A stretch of DNA of 5,657 bases, taken from positions 994 to 6,650 of the forward strand of contig DCWQ01000042.1 in assembly GCA_002328185.1 (NCBI GenBank), read 5' to 3'. Shown here piece by piece: positions 1 through 5,520 of this stretch. The stretch's first letter is position 1; every line of letters starts with the position of its first letter. This DNA is from Dehalococcoidia bacterium UBA2158 (GTDB lineage: Bacteria > Chloroflexota > Dehalococcoidia > Lucifugimonadales > UBA3495). A program made the translations under genes and the position numbers. The notes below the pieces were generated by a model, which searched no databases, was not told where the DNA came from, and worked only from the letters and a program-made list of their open reading frames with translations.

Positions 1-390
1 ATGACGAGTGACGAGAAGGCCTTTCACAAAGTGATGGCTATAATGTTTCCGATTCGAAACGCCCTCATGTACGACATCGCAACCATAACTCAATCTGAAT
101 GGGACGAACTAGTAAAAGACCTTGCGAAAAGGGAAATTAAAGAGAAAACGTACACTGATGGAGCCACGCCTAGAGACAACTATTATGGAAGACAAGGCGT
201 TTTTGGCCTGGCTAAGAACCCAAAGGGCAAAGATATCCATCACGAGGTAATGAGATTCCTCGAAGAAGCAGGTCTTTATCTCCTCTGTCATGTAACGAGT
301 GACGAATTCAATAAGGTACTCAAAGACACGCATCCCGAAGGACATGACCCTTGTGAAGACGCGCGAATCATAGCGAAAATACCGTTTTAA
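1..390 (+). CDS. Hypothetical protein, 129 aa, possibly 5'-truncated
   Basis: I do not recognise this protein. The frame opens with ATG at the first base of the window, so neither a ribosome binding site nor an upstream extension can be judged; the gene may begin here or be cut by the edge. It ends at a TAA. The product is soluble-looking, with no signal peptide and no convincing membrane segment. It is rich in Lys, Asp, Glu and His, with a central GRQGVFGLAKNP stretch (about residues 64-75) and a predicted helix HHEVMRFLEEAGLYLLCHV (about 80-98). The word TSDE occurs near both ends (residues 2-5 and 99-102), encoded by the same 11 bases, which may be chance or a trace of internal duplication. 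The codons are more A/T-rich than in the amidase downstream, hinting at different ancestry. A 116-base gap separates it from the amidase, so shared transcription is possible but unsupported. Confidence 0.55.
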   Translation: MTSDEKAFHKVMAIMFPIRNALMYDIATITQSEWDELVKDLAKREIKEKTYTDGATPRDNYYGRQGVFGLAKNPKGKDIHHEVMRFLEEAGLYLLCHVTSDEFNKVLKDTHPEGHDPCEDARIIAKIPF

Positions 391-506
391 GCCCCATGAC
401 AGCTGAAACAATACCACCACTAAAGGCTGGAGAAACGTGCCTACGCGCCAAATAGAGATAACGCTGCATCTTCCCCATCGATTTCGAGACCTGAAGGAGT
501 CTACCG

Positions 507-1913
507 ATGGCCGATACGCCCTTGCATTTCAAGACGATCGTTGAGATTGCATCCCTTATCGAGTCGAAAGCACTATCGCCTATCGAAGTGACGGAATCTG
601 CGCTCGAGCGCATCAACCAGCAGGATCCACAGTACAAGAGCTACGCCACGGTCATGGCAGACCAGGCCCGCGAGTCGGCCCGATCTGCTGAACAGGCCAT
701 CATTAGTGGTAATTACCTGGGGCCCCTCCACGGCGTGCCTATCGCCGTCAAGGACCTGTGTTTCACCAAAGGGGTCGCAACGATGGGCGCCACCAAAGCC
801 CTGATAGATCATGTTCCGGACTTTGACTGTACCGTGGTGCAGAAGTTGAACGCCGCCGGTGCTGTTATTCTGGGAAAACTGAACCTCACGGAAGGTGCCA
901 TGGCGGGTTACAACCCCGATTTTCAGGTGCCGGTCAACCCTTGGGGCGCCCATCTTTGGAGCGGGGCATCATCCAGCGGCTCCGGTGTAGCCACCGCAGC
1001 GGGCTTGTGCTACGGGTCGCTGGGCAGTGACACCGGTGGATCAATCAGGTTCCCGTCTGCGGCCTGCGGCATCGTGGGCCTCAAGCCCACTTGGGGGAGG
1101 GTCAGCCGATACGGAGTGCTTGCCCTGGCCGAGTCTCTGGACCACATCGGCCCCATGGTTCGGTGCGCGGCAGACGCTGGGATCATGCTGCAAGCTATAG
1201 CTGGCTTAGACCCGAATGATCACACGTCATTACCCAATCCAGTACCCGATATGCTCGAAGGTATCGAACAGGGAGTCCGTGGCCTCCGGATTGGCCTGGA
1301 CGAGAAGTACATCTCCCAAAATACAGATCCCGAGTTGGTGGCTAGCGTGTTATCGGGCATCACGACGCTGGAACGACTAGGCGCCGTGATAGTCCCAATA
1401 AACATGCCCGACATAAGTGGTTATATGGATGCATGGGGAGTCCTCTGCTCTTCTGAAGCATTAGCCGCCCATGAGGCGACATATCCGTCCCGCCGGGATG
1501 ACTACGGGCCCTGGTTCCAGGCTTGGTTGGATAGCGGCGCCCGGGTCACCGGGGCCGAATACGCCAAGGCTAACAACGTCCGCGCATCCTGCCGCGGTCT
1601 TCTGAACAATATCTTCCAAAACGTCGACATAATCTGTTGCCCAGCCATGATATCTCCGCCATTCCCAGTCACTTTGGAGGAGATGTACGGGCCGATGTTT
1701 TTGCTCGACGATCCAAATTGGGGCAGATTTACAGTGCCTTACGATTTCAGCGGGTCTCCCAGCATATCCTTGCCTTGTGGCAAAAATAGCGAGGGATTGC
1801 CCCTCACAATTCAATTCGTCGGAAAGCACCTTTCGGAACCTTTGCTTTGCCGGATCGGACACACGTTCGAGCAGACCACCGACTGGGGAGCTCTGAGGCC
1901 GAACATCATCTGA
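507..1913 (+). CDS. Amidase-signature family hydrolase (amidase / GatA-like), 468 aa
   Basis: This is a cytoplasmic amidase-signature enzyme that would hydrolyse a carboxamide to an acid and ammonia; the substrate cannot be told. The Ser-cisSer-Lys triad is visible: Lys82 in GVPIAVKDLCF, cis-Ser155 in GASSSGSG and nucleophile Ser179 in GSDTGGSIRFPS. The two serines are 24 residues apart, as is usual in the family. The strongly conserved GIVGLKPTWGRVSRYGV follows (188-204), and the C-terminal GSPSISLPCG (416-425) and GLPLTIQFVG (430-439) blocks are present. Length fits a full family member, and no signal peptide or membrane segment is seen. The ATG start is supported by GAAGGAG at 493-499, 7 bases upstream. 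GatA of the tRNA amidotransferase has the same fold, but no gatB or gatC lies nearby and the glycine-serine loop is SSSGSG rather than the typical SSGGS, so a stand-alone amidase is more likely. No clear promoter or terminator flanks it. Confidence 0.93.
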   Translation: MADTPLHFKTIVEIASLIESKALSPIEVTESALERINQQDPQYKSYATVMADQARESARSAEQAIISGNYLGPLHGVPIAVKDLCFTKGVATMGATKALIDHVPDFDCTVVQKLNAAGAVILGKLNLTEGAMAGYNPDFQVPVNPWGAHLWSGASSSGSGVATAAGLCYGSLGSDTGGSIRFPSAACGIVGLKPTWGRVSRYGVLALAESLDHIGPMVRCAADAGIMLQAIAGLDPNDHTSLPNPVPDMLEGIEQGVRGLRIGLDEKYISQNTDPELVASVLSGITTLERLGAVIVPINMPDISGYMDAWGVLCSSEALAAHEATYPSRRDDYGPWFQAWLDSGARVTGAEYAKANNVRASCRGLLNNIFQNVDIICCPAMISPPFPVTLEEMYGPMFLLDDPNWGRFTVPYDFSGSPSISLPCGKNSEGLPLTIQFVGKHLSEPLLCRIGHTFEQTTDWGALRPNII

Positions 1914-2479
1914 GGTCTTGGGGCACGTCTCATAAGTCCAGATAGGATTTCTGCCAGGTCCATGAATTAACGAATTGATACGACGTCTAAAACGCCCTGA
2001 ACTGCACTTACGTAAGGTCCTCTGATCAAGTCTGTAGCACCCGTTAGAAATCGATACTATCGGCGGCTTTACTGACTTTGTTCTTTGGTATAACGATTCT
2101 TGGTCGCTTTTAGAACCACGCTTTTTAACTCTGAGTTCCTGGTCTTGTCCCCACAGTCACGGCACGGGCTGAAACGCCAATCCAGGAACCTTACGATAGT
2201 CTGACTACTGCAGCTGACCCACCGGAATGCGCAAGTATCGAAAGTGGAGGTAAGTGTCGGCGGACCGGTTGGGACGTAGTCTATTATTAGGACAATTATG
2301 AATCTGGTTGTGACACCGACGGTAGTGAATACAATTTTAAGGCATATTAAAGGCCGAAATCCGAACTTGGTTTTAACTAGCAGAACCGATTACGCGCCCA
2401 GCCTATTATTCATGTGATTAGCCAATTGAATCAATAATGCAATCGGAAAGCTATCTCGAATCTATATTGTTTTATACAC

Positions 2480-2509
2480 TTGCCATGGGAAGTCGTGTTG
2501 CGTTATAAG
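2480..2509 (+). promoter_or_regulatory. Candidate sigma70-type promoter for the 2598-4348 gene pair
   Basis: TTGCCA at 2480-2485 matches five of six bases of the -35 consensus. TATAAG at 2504-2509 matches five of six of the -10 consensus, with an 18-base spacer (17 if TTATAA at 2503-2508 is used). Transcription would start near 2516, giving a leader of about 80 bases before the ATG at 2598. A second, weaker candidate lies further upstream (TTGTGA 2308-2313, TACAAT 2330-2335, 16-base spacer). This rests on consensus matching in A/T-rich DNA, where chance matches are common. Confidence 0.4.
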
Positions 2510-2541
2510 GTTGTTGAACCAACGAGTTTAGCATCGCCTGA

Positions 2542-2570
2542 GCAGACCTTAAAAAGCGATCTGCAGACCT
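2542..2570 (+). repeat. Paired 8-base direct repeat, 21 bases apart, in the leader
   Basis: GCAGACCT occurs at 2542-2549 and again at 2563-2570. The start-to-start distance is 21 bases, about two turns of the helix, so a protein binding both copies would meet the same DNA face. The pair lies between the promoter candidate and the ribosome binding site of the exported-protein gene, which suits a regulatory site. No regulator gene is visible in the window, and chance remains possible. Confidence 0.3.
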
Positions 2571-2597
2571 ATCGATTTTGGGCTTAGGAGGCTGGAA

Positions 2598-3680
2598 ATG
2601 GTTCGTGCCGCATCGATCGGCTTCGTAGTAAGCATGCTGTTAACTGCAATAGCGGCTTGGTTAATGTCGACCGGGACAGTCCATGCCCAGCGGGCGCCGC
2701 AACACGTTTTCTCGGGCCAGGTCAATAACTTTGGCCAACCCATAAACGATGGCTTTGTAAAGGTCACCGTTGGACCTGGATTTGGCCTACAACCGCCAGT
2801 ACAGGAGGTAGCCTACGAGGGCATCAGAGGAGGGAGATATAAAATTGCTGTAGAGGACCCTACCAGGGGCAATTACTCAGGCGTAATATTGCAGTTCTAT
2901 GTGGTACACCAAGGGAGGCAATACCAGTGGCAAAGGACGGTGCGATTGGAGCCTGGCAAAGTCACCGAATTGAACTTTGATATCGAAGGATGGTTATGGC
3001 ATCAGGCGCAACCTCGACAGGTCGGGAACCAGCCTGGAGGAAGCGGTGGGATGACGGCGAACCAGGAAGCCCGCATGGAGATGGAGCGGGAGCAGATGGA
3101 GCGGGAGGCGGAAATGAGGGAAAAGGAGGGAGAAGAGCGCAGGGAGATGGAGCGGGATCGAATGGAGCGGGAAGACGAACGTCAGCGAGAGCGAGAGGAC
3201 CGCGAGGCGGAGATGCGGCAAGAAGAACAGGAGTCCCGCCGTGAGATGGAGGAGGACATGCGGCGGGAGCAGATGGAACTGGAGCGGGAGCGGATGGAGC
3301 GGGAGACGGAGATGAGGGAAAAGGAGGGGGAAGAACGCAGGGAGATGGAGCGGCAGCAGATGGAGCGGGAGACGGAGATGCGGGAAAAAGAGGGAGAAGA
3401 ACGCAGGGAGATGCAGCGGCAGCAGATGGAACGAGAGGAGGACATGCGGCGGGAGCAGATGGAGTTGGACCGGCAGCGGATGGAGCGTGGCCAGCCGGGA
3501 GTTCAACGGGTGGCGGGTGAGGGCTCTAAGAGTGGCCCCAGCAGAGGTTTGTTCTCCAACAATAAAGCCGGTGAAGCGACCTCTGGAATCGACAACATCA
3601 TGGACCCGACCATGCTGACCATCATCGGCATTGCGCTCACAGTGCTCACCACGGGAATGACCTTATTTAAGGGGGATTAG
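2598..3680 (+). CDS. Exported, C-terminally anchored protein: beta-sandwich head plus long charged helical stalk, 360 aa
   Basis: I recognise the architecture but not a named family. Residues 1-30 form a signal peptide (basic MVR, hydrophobic core, likely cleavage after VHA). Residues about 37-130 are beta-rich (FSGQVNNFGQPINDGFVKV, then GGRYKIAV and LEPGKVTELNFDI), resembling short carboxypeptidase-regulatory/Ig-like sandwich domains. After a Gly/Pro linker, residues about 155-298 are almost only Glu, Arg, Met, Gln, Asp and Lys, with a 22-residue repeat starting at residues 167, 233 and 255. This is a single charged helix or coiled coil. Residues 338-356 are a membrane helix followed by the short tail FKGD. 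The head would therefore sit outside the cytoplasmic membrane on a stalk that could be about 20 nm long if fully helical (inference). The ATG has TAGGAGG at 2585-2591, 6 bases upstream. The next gene starts 2 bases after the stop, so the two are probably co-translated. No enzyme motif is seen. Confidence 0.88.
   Translation: MVRAASIGFVVSMLLTAIAAWLMSTGTVHAQRAPQHVFSGQVNNFGQPINDGFVKVTVGPGFGLQPPVQEVAYEGIRGGRYKIAVEDPTRGNYSGVILQFYVVHQGRQYQWQRTVRLEPGKVTELNFDIEGWLWHQAQPRQVGNQPGGSGGMTANQEARMEMEREQMEREAEMREKEGEERREMERDRMEREDERQREREDREAEMRQEEQESRREMEEDMRREQMELERERMERETEMREKEGEERREMERQQMERETEMREKEGEERREMQRQQMEREEDMRREQMELDRQRMERGQPGVQRVAGEGSKSGPSRGLFSNNKAGEATSGIDNIMDPTMLTIIGIALTVLTTGMTLFKGD
3096..3425 (+). 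repeat. 66-base coding repeats (22-residue units) in the stalk
   Basis: Three units of 66 bases encode MERE(A/T)EMREKEGEERREM followed by four variable residues. They lie at 3096-3161, 3294-3359 and 3360-3425. The last two are directly adjacent and differ at only 4 of 66 bases, which suggests a recent tandem duplication. The first unit has drifted further and is separated by 132 bases (two unit lengths) of related but irregular helix code. Unit length 22 is twice 11, matching a hendecad helix repeat rather than a classic heptad. A partial unit, sharing MEREEDMRREQMEL with the region near residue 221, follows from 3426. Confidence 0.85.
3669..3675 (+). promoter_or_regulatory. Ribosome binding site inside the end of the upstream gene
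   Basis: AAGGGGG lies in the last codons of the exported-protein gene, 7 bases before the ATG at 3683. Its position over the preceding stop codon fixes the start of the PH-like membrane protein and indicates translational coupling between the two genes. Confidence 0.6.
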
Positions 3681-3682
3681 TT

Positions 3683-4348
3683 ATGTTGGGTATTTTTCGC
3701 TTCTTGCCTTTCTTTGCCTCGCGCGTGCTGCCTAGCATCGTCATAGCCTTTCCACTTCTTTTGGCCGGTGGGTACGGCATCATGGATCCGGCTTTCCCTC
3801 AATCAGTGGCCGTAGTGGTGCTGGTACTGGGAGCAGGCCTGTTGTGCCTCGGCTTTTACATGGGCTTGGCCGGGATCGCTCCAGAGCCAACGATGGTGAG
3901 TGACGAACAGCTGATAATCCAGCGTCACCCCACCATGAAGCCCGCCTACGCCCGGATGGTATGGAGCATCCCATTCCTCGTTGGAGCTGGGTATCTCCTC
4001 GAGTTCACCCAGCAGCCCTATATATTCCCCTTTGTGCCCTTCGTAATTGGCATGTACTTTTTTCTTAAAGGGGTGATGAAGTACCTCAAAAACCAACATA
4101 TAACCTACACGATCACCGACCGCCGGGTCATGCACATGTATAAGTTCCTGTGGCTAAGCACCAAGGAGATCCCTGTGGCCAGGATCGTCTCCATATCCGA
4201 AGCCCGCAGCTTTTTCGAAATCCTCACAGGACGGGGCACTGTGGTGGTTGCCACGGGGATTGGACAACAGCAAGTGATACGGATTGAAGAAATCAACGAC
4301 CCGGCTCCTGTCGCCTTAGCCCTCAGGGAAATGATGCCAAGCACTTAG
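3683..4348 (+). CDS. Membrane protein with C-terminal bacterial PH-like (bPH2/DUF304) domain, 221 aa
   Basis: This is an integral membrane protein. Hydrophobic helices are visible at about residues 14-35, 41-64, 93-108 and 112-130. Between helices 2 and 3 is a polar loop with EQLIIQRHPTMKP (75-87), reminiscent of the E...RPH loop that often precedes membrane segments in bPH2 proteins. Residues about 138-218 carry the bPH2/DUF304 pattern: HITYTITDRRVMH, then STKEIPVARIVSI, then FFEILTGRGTVVVATG, then IEEINDPAPVALALREMM. Such domains (YdbS/YdbT-like) are known as membrane-associated folds, mostly of unclear role, and no catalytic residues are expected. The gene follows the stalked surface protein by 2 bases with a ribosome binding site inside that gene, so the two products probably act together at the membrane, perhaps as anchor or assembly partner (inference). 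The start MLGIF resembles the MGIF start of the small membrane protein at 4757-4927. Confidence 0.85.
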   Translation: MLGIFRFLPFFASRVLPSIVIAFPLLLAGGYGIMDPAFPQSVAVVVLVLGAGLLCLGFYMGLAGIAPEPTMVSDEQLIIQRHPTMKPAYARMVWSIPFLVGAGYLLEFTQQPYIFPFVPFVIGMYFFLKGVMKYLKNQHITYTITDRRVMHMYKFLWLSTKEIPVARIVSISEARSFFEILTGRGTVVVATGIGQQQVIRIEEINDPAPVALALREMMPST

Positions 4349-4756
4349 GATGGCTCAGGCACTCTAGAACTAGCCCGTCTGACTTTAAATCAGTCTTTTC
4401 CTGTGAAAAACAATCGTGGGTGCCGAATGGATTCTATGAACACCTTTACAACTATAAATTAAGTGAGTATCGTATCTTCGAACCGTTCATCGTGGGGCAG
4501 GCCGCCGAGTTAGCTTTGAACTAGGTCTTACTGTTCAACACAGATATCACTCTTTACACCAATACAGGGAGTACCAACCTCGAAGCCCAACGAGCAATCA
4601 TAGCGCAGTCCAACGTCTACCGAGCACGTTACGCGGCATCCTGACGGACCTGAAAGATAGGCCAATTACAGTGGTTTCACAACGTTGCTCCCAGTTCGAG
4701 CACCGTACTACACGCGCCGCACGCGTAAAATCGTACTGAGGCAGGAGGGAAGTCTC
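4349..4756. other. 408-base gap with no gene I can support
   Basis: No start with a ribosome binding site is seen before the GTG at 4757. One + frame stays open from inside the preceding gene to about 4643 with only one internal TAG (near 4522), reading YEHLYNYKLSEYRIFEPF and later TNLEAQRAIIAQSNVYRARY. It has no start codon and resembles nothing I know, so it may be chance or a decayed gene. A weak 4-bp hairpin followed by TTTT (4381-4399) is too small to call a terminator. No tRNA-like fold was found, and no good promoter for the downstream small gene stands out. Confidence 0.5.
4743..4750 (+). promoter_or_regulatory. Strong ribosome binding site that fixes a GTG start
   Basis: AGGAGGGA lies 6 bases upstream of GTG at 4757. 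It is the best Shine-Dalgarno match in the right half of the window. It overrules the longer reading from a TTG at 4685, which has no such site and would add a hydrophilic, Arg-rich 24-residue extension out of keeping with the rest of the protein. Confidence 0.8.
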
Positions 4757-4927
4757 GTGGGTATATTTAAGTTAATTCGCAGCCTTCTGTTCCTACCCAT
4801 CAATCTGATTACGATGCCCTTCCGCATGGCAGCCAATAGCATGATGACCATGATTGGCTGCGGTTTGGCAGTCGTGGTTGTGGTGGTTGTGGTGGTCCTG
4901 GTGGTAATATTCGTCGTGTCGGACTAA
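4757..4927 (+). CDS. Small membrane protein with poly-valine helix, 56 aa
   Basis: The start is GTG, chosen from the AGGAGGGA site 6 bases upstream. The product begins MGIFKLIRSLLFLPINLI, an amphipathic to hydrophobic stretch with Lys5, Arg8 and Arg23. It then has a membrane helix at about residues 33-54 containing nine consecutive valines (39-47), further Val/Leu/Ile/Phe, and a two-residue tail SD. With basic residues before the helix, the N-terminus is probably cytoplasmic (inference). The family is unknown to me. Similar tiny 'GIF/GLF...LP...' membrane proteins are, from memory, common hypotheticals in Chloroflexota. The opening resembles the MLGIFRFLPF start of the PH-like protein upstream, hinting at a related membrane-docking segment. 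It lies 408 bases after that gene, so it may have its own promoter. The Val codons form a GTG/GTT-rich low-complexity tract. Confidence 0.75.
   Translation: MGIFKLIRSLLFLPINLITMPFRMAANSMMTMIGCGLAVVVVVVVVVLVVIFVVSD
4871..4897 (+). repeat. GTG/GTT low-complexity tract encoding nine valines
   Basis: Nine Val codons in a row include two adjacent copies of GTGGTTGTG. It is a short imperfect repeat where slippage could change the length of the membrane helix by whole codons without breaking the frame. Confidence 0.7.
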
Positions 4928-4936
4928 CTCCAGATC

Positions 4937-5111
4937 CTACTCCGACTCCTTTGGCGGCAAGTCTGTTGCCCGCTTCTCTAGGTTCGCCGATAGAACCTCT
5001 AACCCAGCTACCCGAACCTCAAGAGTGGCAATTTTCGCCTCGAGTCCACCAGTCCGGTCAGGTCGCGCCTTTCAAGTTGGCCGCGGCCAGGTTGGCTCGG
5101 GTCAGGTTGGA
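4937..5111 (-). pseudogene. Remnant of a pentapeptide-repeat / leucine-heptad coiled-coil gene
   Basis: No intact frame exists, but two - strand frames give clear protein-like patterns. From 5108 to 5064 one frame reads NLTRANLAAANLKGA, three A(N)Lxx pentapeptide units, then hits TGA. Shifting by one base continues as DLTG, the next expected unit. A further one-base shift enters a frame reading GLEAKIATLEVRVAGLEVL (from about 5047) and running to TAG at 4939-4937 with the tail DLPPKESE. In it, Leu recurs every seventh residue five times, with Ile, Val, Ser and Ala at the intervening heptad positions, a textbook coiled coil. The likely ancestor had a pentapeptide-repeat solenoid followed by a C-terminal coiled coil; its function is unknown. 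No start codon or ribosome binding site is left. It lies 9 bases beyond the end of the small membrane protein gene, in the opposite direction, and abuts the recombinase remnant. Confidence 0.55.
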
Positions 5112-5520
5112 TCGGTTCCGGCCAATAGTCACAGTGTTACACGAATATGCCGAAGCCCATGAAAACTCAGGTAGGCAGGCCTAGTCTTTTCACGACACGG
5201 GCGAAGTTTTGAGTTACTTTGTCCGGAACGATGGGCGATCCATCTCCTTCAGTGAAGACATAGCCGGATTCCCTCCAGGCATTCCCATAGATAATTGCTG
5301 TTGCATTGGCAGTCGCGGATACTCGGCATCGAGTCGACAGTGTCCGGAGAAAGGGCGATGGATCTCCGGGATCTGGCCGTCTTGGGTTGCCTTCCATCAA
5401 TCTATGCTGGCCTATCCTCTACAGAGTGGTGACCACACTTAGTGAGGATCCTGGAAGGTCAACGTACTCCCACTTCAAGTCGCATATTTCTGCCCGCCGC
5501 ATACAGACGACGACCGGATT
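5111..5520 (-). pseudogene. Decayed tyrosine recombinase (phage-type integrase), catalytic domain only
   Basis: Reading from 5520 leftwards and moving between frames gives the integrase catalytic core in the right order. CMRRAEICDLKWEYVDLPG (5505-5449) is the Arg-I box, with the catalytic Arg at 5499-5497. SLSVVTTL follows, then an in-frame TAG (5421-5419). KTARSRRSIALSPDTVDSM (5383-5327) is the beta-hairpin with its catalytic Lys. A degraded QQQLSMG leads to GNAWRESGYVF (from 5286), then DGSPIVPDKVTQNFARV, then RLGLP (to 5173). After another shift comes LSFHGLRHIRVTL (5170-5132), the HxLR box with His (5161-5159) and Arg (5152-5150), then TGA and LLAGTDP. Each frame change fits loss of one base. 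The N-terminal SAM-like domain, the later His/Trp box and the nucleophilic Tyr are missing. The gene is therefore dead and cut at both ends. Sequencing error could explain single shifts but not the two stops and missing ends. Confidence 0.72.

Larger units (their letters stand above)
1914..2597. other. 684-base gap: A/T-richer, mostly without recognisable genes
   Basis: No intact gene with a start and ribosome binding site was found on either strand, and no tRNA-like or rRNA-like segment was seen. Stops are frequent in all frames of the parts read. The most coding-like stretch is a + frame from about 2135 to 2290, which reads GLVPTVTARAETPIQ and onward to a TAG. The same frame continues past the stop to 2347. 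It has no start codon or hydrophobic signal core, so it is at best a decayed exported-protein fragment. The last 120 bases hold a promoter candidate and a paired direct repeat, annotated separately. The rest appears to be unassigned or decayed DNA. Confidence 0.6.

Noticed and set aside
396..455. 19-codon micro-ORF between the first gene and the amidase
   Set aside because: No Shine-Dalgarno site precedes its ATG, and a short frame of this size is expected by chance.
3096..3425. Regular repeats considered as a CRISPR array
   Set aside because: The repeats are codon-phased, translate to one helix pattern and have no unique spacers. They are coding repeats.
2994..3506. Long - strand frame antisense to the stalk repeats, Leu/His/Pro-rich, plus a second Ser/Arg-rich - frame at 3182-3445
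   Set aside because: Both are complements of the Glu/Arg/Met codon repeats. Their repetitive composition is fully explained by the + strand gene, and neither has a ribosome binding site.
4381..4399. GACT/AGTC hairpin followed by TTTT as a terminator for the 2598-4348 pair
   Set aside because: The stem is only four base pairs with a large A/T loop, too weak for an intrinsic terminator.
4477..4486. CTTCGAACC, the complement of a tRNA T-loop-like sequence
   Set aside because: The flanking bases do not form a T stem, and no anticodon arm or acceptor stem could be found.
4322..4643. + frame running from the end of the PH-like gene with one internal TAG, considered as a pseudogene
   Set aside because: It has no start and no recognisable family, and a frame of about 107 codons with one stop is not rare enough among six frames to claim decay of a real gene.
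4685..4756. Upstream TTG start extending the small membrane protein by 24 residues
   Set aside because: There is no Shine-Dalgarno site before the TTG, and the extension is Arg-rich and hydrophilic. The GTG at 4757 has AGGAGGGA at ideal spacing.
4951..5184. + strand frame of 77 codons over the pentapeptide remnant
   Set aside because: It starts with TTG without a ribosome binding site and has no recognisable pattern. The opposite strand carries the ANLxx and leucine-heptad signals.
5209..5442. + strand frame of 77 codons opposite the recombinase remnant
   Set aside because: It has no ribosome binding site or known motif and lies antisense to clear integrase motifs on the - strand.
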